A DNA stretch of 64,000 nt from Zea mays. Taxonomy: Eukaryota; Streptophyta; Magnoliopsida; Poales; Poaceae. A program made the position numbers and the translations under genes. Below are positions 1-9,300 of the stretch, one piece after another (the first letter of the stretch is position 1; each line of letters starts with the position of its first letter). The notes under the pieces were generated by a model that had not been told where the DNA came from, ran no database searches, and saw only the letters and a program-made list of their open reading frames with translations. The stretch covers positions 13,034,434 through 13,098,433 of the forward strand of contig NC_050099.1 of NCBI RefSeq assembly GCF_902167145.1. Reading direction: 5' to 3'.

Positions 1-67
1 ATTGTAAGGACCATGTCTACTACAAGTTTGAGATCAATATATATATTTCGTCAATGTCCTAATTTAC

Positions 68-340
68 TGGCGGTTCTCAACGACTAAGTTGCCCATTGTC
101 ATAAAAGATATTAAAGATACTTATGTAATAATGCACAATGGAAATCCATTGTAAATATTTTATACTGGCGGTTCTCTAACAAAACCGCCAGTGGGAAACT
201 AATTATACTGGCGGTTGTCTAACAAAACCGCCAGCAGAAAACAATTTATACTGGCGGTTCTCTAAGACAACCGCTAGTGGAAAACAATCTATACTGGCGG
301 TTCTCTAAGACAACCGCCAGTACAAAATGAGCCTTTATAA
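68..340. promoter_or_regulatory. CACTA-A internal repeat cluster and probable promoter
   Basis: Five or more alternating copies of actggcggtt and aaccgccagt form small inverted pairs here, followed by a TATA-like tttataa at 334-340 and a GC-richer leader. The same motif makes up the element's right end, so it is probably a binding site for the element's own TNP proteins. The layout matches the CACTA-B promoter at 51341-51546. From this I infer a divergent promoter serving the plus-strand genes and a TNP2 gene outside the window. Positions 341-693 look like a GC-rich 5' leader with no convincing coding frame. Confidence 0.5.
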
Positions 341-693
341 CTAGTGGCGAGCGGGAGCTCGAAAAATTTACAAGTCCCCTGGAGCCAGTTCATCTCATCA
401 CGCCGTCAGGATGTTCGATTTCTTCCCCGAGGGTTTCTTCACCGGCGATCCTTCGCTCCATCCCCACGCCCCCGCGCCACCTTCAAGTTTTCCTCTATCC
501 CTTTATTTACTCTTTCCCTTTCGCCTCTGCCACTGCCGCCACCGTCATCTGCCGCGCCGGTCGTGGTCGTAAACCCTAAGGCTCGCCGCGCCGGTTAGTA
601 AACCCTAGGGTGTACTTGCTTTCGCAGCCGCCGCCAGTCTGCAGTATATATATAGTTCAAGCTAGTCTTTTCCGTCATCGACACAGCCTCAAA

Positions 694-863
694 ATGGACC
701 CAGCAGATGCCATCGCAGCACGGCTCAAGGCACGTACACTAGCGGAGCGACTGGCAACGGCGCGGCTCATGCATCGCCGCCACCTCGAGCTCCGGCACCA
801 GTCGAGGCTCAATCATCAAGACGTCGTACGCTATATTTTTGTGTGCGCCTCAAGAGTTCTCTC
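694..863 (+). pseudogene. 5' half of small CACTA-A protein with SUMO-interaction-like motif, split by Ty3-1
   Basis: An ATG at 694 opens a frame rich in Ala, Arg and Leu that runs into the Ty3-1 insertion at 864. If Ty3-1 and one copy of the ctctc target duplication are ignored, the frame continues without interruption at 12589 and stops at 12763, giving about 114 residues (345 nt, an exact multiple of three). A short intron near the junction is also possible. The N-terminal half is basic and probably helical; I recognise no family. The retrotransposon disrupts it in the present genome. Confidence 0.45.
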
Positions 864-1338
864 TGTTGGAACTTGCTCTCTGCTGCAAGTGGGCCAACGG
901 GGGTGAACAATGGCGACAACAGGGTTACGTGCACGGGGGCAATAGCTCTGTTGATCTAGCCTCTCACGGGCACTGTGCGGGGGTATTTATAGGTGTCTGA
1001 GTGCCCAGCGTCTTGTCTCAAGGACGCATGTGCCCTCAGACGCCTAGTTTATCCCCGGAATATTCCCATAAAGCAGGGTTACAAGCCGTAATTACAAGTA
1101 TGCCTTTACAAGTCAGGCCCGTAATACAGAGGCGGCCACGCGGGGCCCGTTACAATGGGCCAGATCACACGTGGGCCTTGGGGCTGAATGAGGCCGCGCC
1201 GTGTGAGGACGTCGCCGCAGGTCTTCGTCAAAGTGTCGAGTCCTGCGAAGGGTGTCCCTGCCCGCTTTGCCTCCGTCGGACCAGCGGCTGCAGCGAAGGC
1301 CTGGAGCGAAGGGTGGCGTCTTTGCCTTCGCCCCAACA
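864..1338 (-). repeat. 3' LTR of Ty3-1
   Basis: This 475-bp LTR reads identical to 12109-12583. The minus-strand TATA box TATAAATA is at 984-991, followed by the expected short leader. Its inner edge (1339-1352) is a polypurine tract on the minus strand. Frames that cross it and share their first ~117 residues with 12246-12686 are LTR artefacts. Confidence 0.95.
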
Positions 1339-1352
1339 TTTGCCCTCCGAGG
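1339..1352 (-). other. Polypurine tract of Ty3-1
   Basis: On the minus strand a purine-rich run (ctcggagggcaaa) directly abuts the 3' LTR. This is the usual primer site for plus-strand DNA synthesis. The same sequence abuts the 3' LTR of Ty3-2 at about 28470-28482. Confidence 0.75.
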
Positions 1353-1539
1353 GACCAGTTCGACAAAGTCACCTGGTGCCGAAGACGTCGCTAGATGGCG
1401 GAGACGCTGCCCTCGCTCGAAGTGGTTCCGCGGGGGTTTTTGATGTGACCGTTGATGGACGGCGTACTGTTGGATTGCGGGTTTCCCGAAGCGTCGCGGC
1501 CTGTCGGGTTGTGGGTTTCCCGAGGAGCCGCGCCCTGCC

Positions 1540-1547
1540 TATAAAAG
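1540..1547 (+). promoter_or_regulatory. TATA box of the Ty3-1 antisense gene
   Basis: TATAAAAG lies about 160 bases before the chosen ATG at 1707 and is followed by a G-rich stretch and a probable leader. The same box is at the equivalent place in Ty3-2 (28308-28315, minus strand). The antisense gene therefore appears to have its own promoter inside the element, opposite to LTR-driven transcription. Confidence 0.6.
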
Positions 1548-1706
1548 GGGGGCGGGGGCGGCGCTGTTTGAATTCTGCTTTCCGCGCTCCGTAAAACCCT
1601 AGCCGCCCGCCGCCTTGCTGCTCCTTTTCCTCCGCTGCTCCCTTTGCTCGCCGTCGTTCTGGCTCGAGTGAAGCAAACCGCCCGCCGCCGCCGACGGTAC
1701 GTAGCT

Positions 1707-3674
1707 ATGCCATCCTCTTCTTCTTCCGCCACCGCCACGCCGCCGGCCGCCGCCTCGTCTGAGGAGACGTTGAGTGACGCGATGGTGGAAGAGTTGCGCG
1801 CCGGCGACTCTGTTGAATTCGGTGTGTCACGGATGACGTCAGGCCGTATTGAAGATATGCAGCGGTTGGGCTACTTTGGCGACGGAGTCGCTCGGGCCCC
1901 GGGGACGGAGGAAGTCCCCGAGCCGGAGGGCGAGTTGGTTGTTTTCGAGGCGTTCTTCGCCGCCGGACTCCGCCTGCCTGCGCACCGGTTTGTCAGCGAA
2001 GTCCTGCGCAGATTCAGTGTTCAAATACATCAGCTTACGCCGAACGCCATAGTGGCGCTGGCGAAGTATGTCTGGGCGACGACTTCGTACGGCGGGCAGC
2101 CGTCGGTTGAAGTTTTCGCGAAGAATTATTGCTTGCATTGGCAGAAAAGGGTGGTTGAGGGCGGAGTTGCGCAGTTCGGGTCGTGCACTTTCACGCCGAA
2201 GACCGGCAAGACCACGATGCCAGTAGTGGAGTTGGTCCCGTGCGCCCGCAACAAGTGGGGCAGTTGGAATGAGTTTTGGTTTTATGTTTCTGAGGCGACT
2301 GTCGAAGGCCATCAAGGGCTCCCCGTGTCCTTAATGTGCTCTCACTATTACTCTGCGTATCCGCCTTTCGAAGTGGCAGAAGAGGATACAGACGAAGAGG
2401 CCCTACGGTACGCCGCCGGACAGAGCAGCGGGCGTGATTTGGTTGAAGAGTTTGCGGCGTACGGGGTCTGGCCCTTGGCGCACGGCTGGGCGCTGGGCGA
2501 AGTATGCCCTCGCCAGATGCCCTTTCACGGAGGAAGGGAGGTGCGAAGTCCTGCCTTCGCACTGAGTTTGCGGAACCGTGACCCGGCCGCCTTCGTGCGC
2601 GATGCAGAAGACTTGGCGGTGCGACTCGTGGGGCGCTACGTGCCGAAGACGGAAGGCCAGCGCAGTTTCGATATCCGTGGGTCAAACGATCGCTTGAACA
2701 GGGTCTTTGAATTAAATCAACTGCCGTACGACGGCTACCCTGGTCAGGACGAAGCAGACCGCCGCGGGAAGAAACCGGCGGTGGAGGCCGGAGGCGACCC
2801 TGCGCTGGCGGCCGCCACCTCTTCGAAAAAGAGAAAATTAGGTACTGCGATGGGAGGGCTTGGGGTGTCTGATAGTTTCGCTAGAGAGTTAATGAGGACG
2901 TGTGCGGCCCCGGGGGAGAGGATGTCTTCGCCCGAGCTCCGGGAGTCTTCGGCTCGGATGCTGAGGGTTACCGGGGGTTGCTGGCCTAAAAACATTCCTA
3001 TCCCCTGGGATGAAGAGGACTGTTTTACATCTCGTATGGCTCGTCGGTGGAAAGTTTTTCCTTATGGGCGAAATATCGGTCATGTTGTGTGGGCAGTGAT
3101 GGACAAGGATCGCCAAGCGGCGGCGCGGAAACGCCAGGCGACCGTGAGGGTTCATGAAGCCCGGCCGAAAAGGCAGCGGGGAGCATCGAAGGCTGAGGCC
3201 TCCGGCGGAGGCAAGCCGCCATTGCCGGCGAAGGCGGGTGCCTCCGCGCCTGGCAAGGCGCCGGAGGCGACGGTGGGCGCCGGAGGCCCCAAGCTGTCGA
3301 AGGTGGTGCCGTCCGCCAGCGGAGTGGCGGAGGCTGCGAAGGCGGCCCGATCGCTACCGCCGCCCGGCAAACGCGTTGCCGACTTCGGCACTGAGATTGA
3401 TGTGGAGGATTATCTTGGGGGTGAGTCTGTATGTATACACTTTTTTTTTTTTTAATCTGTTGATGCGTTGCAGGGTTGGACGAGGGCCCGCTCGCTCTAG
3501 TTGTGCCTGGCGCGGCGGTCGCGACGGCTGCGCCAGCGCCGAAGGCGGGGGTAGAGACCCTTGGCGCTGGAGGCGAGGTGACTGCCCTCGCGTTGGTCAG
3601 AGACGAGGCGGACGCGGCGACCCGCCGGCTGAAAGAAGCAATGGAGGCGCTGAGTCAGGTCTGCCGAGCTTCTC

Positions 3675-3707
<33 letters not shown>

Positions 3708-5376
3708 CACGGGCCTTATGTGTGTTCTGCAGGTGGCTGACTTCACCAGCCGTACTGCGTCGGGGGCCCTTACGGCGACGTTGTCTGCCGAGGTCGAGAG
3801 ACTTCGGACGCAACACGCGGACGCTGTCCGTGAGAAGTCGGCCTCCGACAGCAAGTGCCGCAAGCTGGCGGAGAAGGTGGCCGCCCTTGAGAAGGAGAAG
3901 GCAGACCTCCGGCGCCAGCTGATGGAGGAGAGAAGGGAGGCCAACGAAGCCATCGCCAAGGAGCAGTCTGCGCAGGCGGAGGCCAGGCTGGCGCGGGCGG
4001 AGGGCAATGTCGCCAAGGAGCTCGCCGGGGAGCTGCAGCGGCGGCTTGCTGCCTTCGAGAGCCGCGCGGAGGGGGCCGAGGCCGCGGCGCGAGCGGAGGC
4101 CGAACGGACGCGCACGCAGCTCATGACTTCATATCGCGAGCTGGGTGTGCGGACGAGCGACTTCGAGGTGCCGGAGCGAGAGGCCGGACTTCGCTGTCTG
4201 GAGTGGGTGCAGGAGGAACTGCAGGAGCTCCCCACTGTCTTGGCGGGGTTGATGTCGTTCACCTCCCTGGTCACCTGCGAGGCAGCGATGAACGCGCTCT
4301 CTCGCGAAGGCTGCCGGCACTTTGAGGCCCTCGACCAGGTGGATGAAGATTTTGGGCGAGATATCTTTGAGGTCGAAGACCCCGTGGTGAAGGAGTCCGG
4401 CGGGGCCCTCTTTGACCGGATGTGGGGTTCATACGGTCGAGAGGTGGTCCGGGCGCGGGCCGAGGCTGCAAGGGCTCAGGTAACGTTGTCGTTTGCTCGG
4501 TGCTTGCTGGATGCGGTTTGTGCGTGTGTTTGCTGAATTTTTTGTACGTTTTGTCTTAGGCGGAGCGCGGCGAGCGGGTGGACGATTTTGGGGCGCTGAA
4601 CAGCGCGCCGCCTGAGCCGGAGACCACCCCTGCGGAGGCCGCCACTGGAGTCGCCCCGGTGACCGCGGAAGATGCACCAGGCGTCCTTGTACCTGCTGCG
4701 GCCGGCGAAGGCCTACTCCCAAGGGTGGCCGAGGGCGCGTCTGATGCCCCCGCAGCTGCTGTGCCGGGCGTTGAAGATCCAGCGGAGACGACGGCGGAGG
4801 CGGCGGCGGAGGCTCCCGCAGCGGCAGGGCCTTCGCAGGTGGCGTAGGTGGTGTTTAGGGTTGAGGGATTTTTGGATGATGTACTGAATTTTGGTTGCTG
4901 CGCAGGTTCAAGATTTTGGGCCTGCGCACGCAACCGCTACTACTGGTTTTTTGGCGGCTTCGACCGCGGAAGGTGGAAATGAATGTGGTGGGTCTGTTTC
5001 TGAGTTTTTTGATTTTACTGACTCTGGGAGCTCGGCTGAATGGACCGAGGAGTCGTCCGAGGAGGACTTGGACTATTTTGCGGCCCTGGACGAGGCTGCG
5101 GCGGAGGCTGCGCTACATGCTGTGGACGCGCCAGGCGTGCCCGGTCCTAGCACCGGGCACCGACGACGAAGGGCGGTTGCGAAGCGTAGGATTAGTGCGG
5201 AGGAAGGGGCTCGTCTTCGCGTTAGTAGGGTTGGTCGGCAGGGGCTGCTGTCTTTGCCGGCCGTCTCGGGTGTGGGGGAAGGGGAGCTGCGAAGCCTTTT
5301 TGCTGGTGAGGAGCTTAGGATAATGTTATTTAATTATAGAGAGATGGGGATTATTCCTAAGGTTGAGCCGATGTAG
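1707..5376 (+). CDS. Antisense five-exon gene of Ty3-1, 'putative gypsy type transposon' (Transposase_28) protein with coiled coil
   Basis: Exons are 1707-3420, 3474-3658, 3733-4479, 4560-4838 and 4906-5376. All four introns are short (53-80 nt) with GT..AG ends, and the phases fit, giving about 1,131 residues. Exon 1 carries the conserved plant domain annotated as putative gypsy type transposon (landmarks: YGGQPSVEVFAK, then a Trp/Phe-rich stretch around NKWGSWNEFWFY). Exon 3 is a long charged heptad-like coiled coil. Exon 4 is Ala/Pro/Glu-rich. Exon 5 has an acidic stretch, an Arg-rich patch and a conserved tail ending IPKVEPM. I chose the second Met (MPSSSS) because it is shared with Ty3-2. 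Function is unknown; antisense extra genes are known in Tat elements. It converges on gag-pol. Intron 2 holds a run of 26 T (3680-3705). Confidence 0.75.
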
Positions 5377-5580
5377 GGCGTGGTGCCCTCGCTTGTGTAT
5401 GTGCAAGGGTTTGTAAAATGGAGTGGTGTGCCCTCGCGTGCTTGTGCCTGCGAGGGCGCTGTGTACTTTGACTGGTGTGATTGATTGTGCTGTGCCAGTG
5501 TGATTATAATTGGTCTTGCTGTCGCTTCTGCTTTTGCCATACTGGGTCGGCTGCGCCCTTGGGCGGTTTTTGCGGTAGGC

Positions 5581-6175
5581 TCCGGCTGCGCCTTTTAGGC
5601 GACTTCTGCGCGAAAAGCCTTCGCGATAGACTTTGATTTTTGCGCACTTGTGGAGCTAAGTCCGGCTGCACCCTTGGGCGACTTCTGCGCGGTTAGTCTT
5701 CGCGATAGACTTCGATTCTTGCGCACTTGTTGTGCTAAGTCCGGCTGCACCCTTAGGCGACTTCTGCGCGGATAGTCTTCGCGATAGACTTTGATTTTTG
5801 CGCACTTGTGGAGCTAAGTCCGGCTGCACCCTTGGGCGACTTCTGCGCGGATAGTCTTCGCGATAGACTTCGATTCTTGCGCACTTGTTGTGCTAAGTCC
5901 GGCTGCACCCTTAGGCGACTTCTGCGCGGATAGTCTTCGCGATAGACTTTGATTTTTGCGCACTTGTTGTGCTGAGTCCGGCTGCACCCTTAGGCGACTT
6001 CTGCGCGGATAGTCTTCGCGATAGACTTTGATTTTTGCGCACTTGTTGTGCTAAATCCGGCTGCACCCTTAGGCGACTTCTGCGCGGATAGTCTTCGCGA
6101 TAGACTTTGATTTTTGCGCACTTGTTGTGCTGAGTCCGGCTGCACCCTTAGGCGACTTCTGCGCGGATTGGTCGC
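5581..6175. repeat. 79-bp tandem array in Ty3-1
   Basis: The block tccggctgca recurs at 5581, 5661, 5740, 5819, 5898, 5977, 6056 and 6135, a period of 79 (80 for the first step). Each unit also contains gcgatagactt and gcgcacttgt. The array lies between the ends of the convergent antisense gene (stop 5374-5376) and gag-pol (stop at 6399). The stretch 5377-5580 before it has no gene and looks like the 3' UTR of the antisense gene. Such hypervariable arrays between pol and the 3' LTR are known in Tat/Ogre-type elements. Confidence 0.9.
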
Positions 6176-6398
6176 ACGCGAGGGTGGCTAGCGCTTAGCC
6201 TCGCGGTGACTTCGGATTGGTCGAATGCCGAAGACCGTTGTCGCGGTCTTTTTTCGACACATGTTTTTGCGGGGGATTTTTCTCACATATATTACATGGC
6301 TCCGCCTCGTTAAAAACCTCACCCCCCGGGAGGAAAAGAGTGCGGGCCGGTACAAGATTGTTTGCGGTGAATTACAAGGGCGAACTCAGCCCTAGGAA

Positions 6399-9300
6399 TT
6401 AAACAAAAAATTTACGAAGGTTGTCAATGTTCCAGGAGTGCTCCAGGTCCTCGCCATCTGGCGTTGCGAGCCTGTAAGCGCTGGGGGAAGCTCTTGTCTT
6501 GACTATGAAGGGGCCCTCCCACTTGGGCTCCAGCTTGCCCTTGGACTCCGTCCGAGCTGTTCGGATGAGTACGAGGTCCCCCGCGCTGAACTCCTTTGGG
6601 ATGACTGCGCGGTCGCGCCATGCTTTGGTCTGGGCTTGGTATTTGTTCAAGGCCTGCAGGGCGAAGACCCGGTCTCCGTCAATGAGATCTTTGGAGGTTG
6701 GCTCATCGACGTCAGGGGTGGCTGACGGAGCTGTGCGCGGAGACCCATGTTTTATTTCTTGCGGAGTCATTGCCTCTGATCCGTATAGAAGGCGGAAAGG
6801 AGTGAACCCGGTCGCCCTGCATTCGGTTGTGTTTAGCGCCCAGACTGCCTCCGGTAACAAGTCGGTCCATCTGCCTTTTTTCTCGTCGAGGAGCATCTTC
6901 TTGATGGCTGTGAAGATTTTCCCATTGGCACGCTCCACAACTCCGTTGGACTGCGGATGATAGACTGAAGCGAAGGCAAGCTTGGTGCCGATGGAAAAAC
7001 AGAAATCCTTGAAATCTTGATTGTCAAACTGCTTGCCGTTGTCAACTGTTAGCTCGGACGGTACTCCGAAGCGGCAAACAATGTTCTGCCAAAAGAATTT
7101 TTGGGCAGTCTTTGATGTGATTGTGGACACAGCCCTCGCTTCAATCCACTTGGTGAAGTATTCGACGGCTACGAAGGCGAACTTGAGGTTCCCCTGAGCG
7201 GTGGGCAAGGGCCCGACAATGTCCAGGCCCCAGCGCTGAAGAGGCCATGTATGGGCGATCAGCTTTGTGTATTGCGAGGGGTTGCCTGACCGAGGAGAGA
7301 ACTTCTGGCAAGCTTCGCAGGACCTTGTGACTCGATTTGCGGCGCAGATCATTGCAGGCCAGTAAAACCCTTGTCGGATCACCTTAGCAGCCAGGGCCCT
7401 TGGCCCCGCGTGCGAGCCGCAAGTTCCACTGTGGACCTCGCGCAAGATTTGGATGCCTTCGGTCTCGGTGACGCATTTAAGCATTGGCTGACTGACCCCC
7501 TTCTTGTATAATTGGCCCTCGATTAGTGCGAAGTCCCGGCTCCGATGTTCGAGGCGCTTCGCCTCACTGACGTCGGTTGGGTGATAGTATCCCTGTAGAA
7601 ACAGGGTTATTGGGGCCCGCCAGTCTTCGGTCATGATTAGGTGGACTATACGGTGGCCCTCGCTATCATTTGTTATTTGGAGCCCTTCGGGGCTCCGGAC
7701 GGCTGGCGTGCCGATGGTGTGAAAGAATACGTCGGAGGGCAGGGGCTCGCCCCTGGCGGCGGCCTTGGCTAATGCATCAGCCTCCTCATTCTTGGCCCTG
7801 TCCACATGCTGTAGGGTGAATCCCTTGAACTGCCTCTCGAGACTTCGGATAGCCGCGAGGTATTGCATGAGCGCGGGGTCTTTTGCTGCATAGTCTTTTT
7901 CGACCTGACCGGCGACTATCTTGGAGTCTGTTTTGATGATACATGTGGTGACTCCGAGGGCCCTTAGCTTGCGGAGGCCGAGGATGACTGCTTCATACTC
8001 TGCTATGTTGTTTGTACATTTGTCGGATTCCAGAGCGAAGCTGAGGCGTGCTGCATATCTGTGTTTGACTCCGGCTGGTGAGGTGATGACTGCAGCGACG
8101 CCTGCCCCCGCATGACACCATGCACCGTCGCAATGGATAGTCCAGACCTTTTCTGTGGATGGGTCCGGCTGTGTTACTGGCCCAGTCCAGTCGACGACGA
8201 AGTCTGCCAGGACTTGCGATTTGATGGCTGTCCTGGGCTCGAAGCTGATATGGTAGCCGGAGAGCTCGGCTGCCCACTTGGCGATTCTCACTGATGCCTC
8301 CGGGTTCCTGAATAGTTCGCCGAGTCCCCTGTCCGAGGTGACTCGGACCTTGAATGCTTCAAAATAATGGCGCAGCTTGCGCGAGGACATAACAACTGCG
8401 TAAGCAATCTTCTCCAGCTCTGTCATGTTGCATTTGGATGGTGTCAGGACTTCGGAGACATAATAAACAGGGCACTGTCTGACTGCGCCTTCGACTGTCT
8501 GCTCCTGCACTAGTGCCGCGCTGACCGCGTGCGGCGAAGCCGCGACATAGAGCAATAAGGGGAGCGAGGAGTCTGGGCTTGTGAGGATGGCCAGCTCCGC
8601 CAGGTACTGTTTTAATGAGGCGAAGGCCGCTGCTTGCTCCGGTCCCCAAGCGAAGTCCTTCGCGCCGCGGAGGGTTTTGAGGAAGGGGAGACTTCGCTCG
8701 GCGGACCTGGAGATGAATCTATTGAGGGCGGCCATCCTGCCTGTCAGGCGCTGGACGTCCCTGGCGGACTGCGGAGGCGACATGTCGACGATGGCCTGGA
8801 TCTTGGTTGGGTTGGCCTCGATGCCTCGGCGGGACACCAGGTAGCCCAATATCTTGCCCTGGCGGACACCGAAAATGCACTTTTCCGGGTTTAGGCGGAG
8901 TCGTGCATCTCGCATGCTCGCGAATGTTTCCGCCAGGTCGGCGAGGTGGTCCTCCTTATTTTTGCTGGCGACGACGATGTCGTCCACATATATGAATACG
9001 TTTCTGCCGACCTGCCCTTCGAGCACCGTTTTGGTGAGTCTGGAGAAGGTGGACCCGGCATTCTTGAGACCCTCCGGCATTCTGACAAAGCAATAAGTGC
9101 CGAAGGGTGTTATAAAGCTGGTGCTGGCCTTGTCTTCCTCCTTCATGTATATCTGGTGATAGCCGGAGAAGCAGTCGAGGAGGGACATGACCTCGCATCC
9201 GGCCGCGCTATCGACTATTTTGTCGATCCGTGGCAACGGGAAATTGTCCTTTGGGCAGGACTTATTGAGACTGGTGAAGTCTATGCACATGCGCCATTTT

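Noticed and set aside
1001..1594. 197-codon plus-strand frame and its twin at 12246-12686
   Set aside because: Both lie across the LTRs of Ty3-1 and share the same first ~117 residues only because the LTRs are identical.
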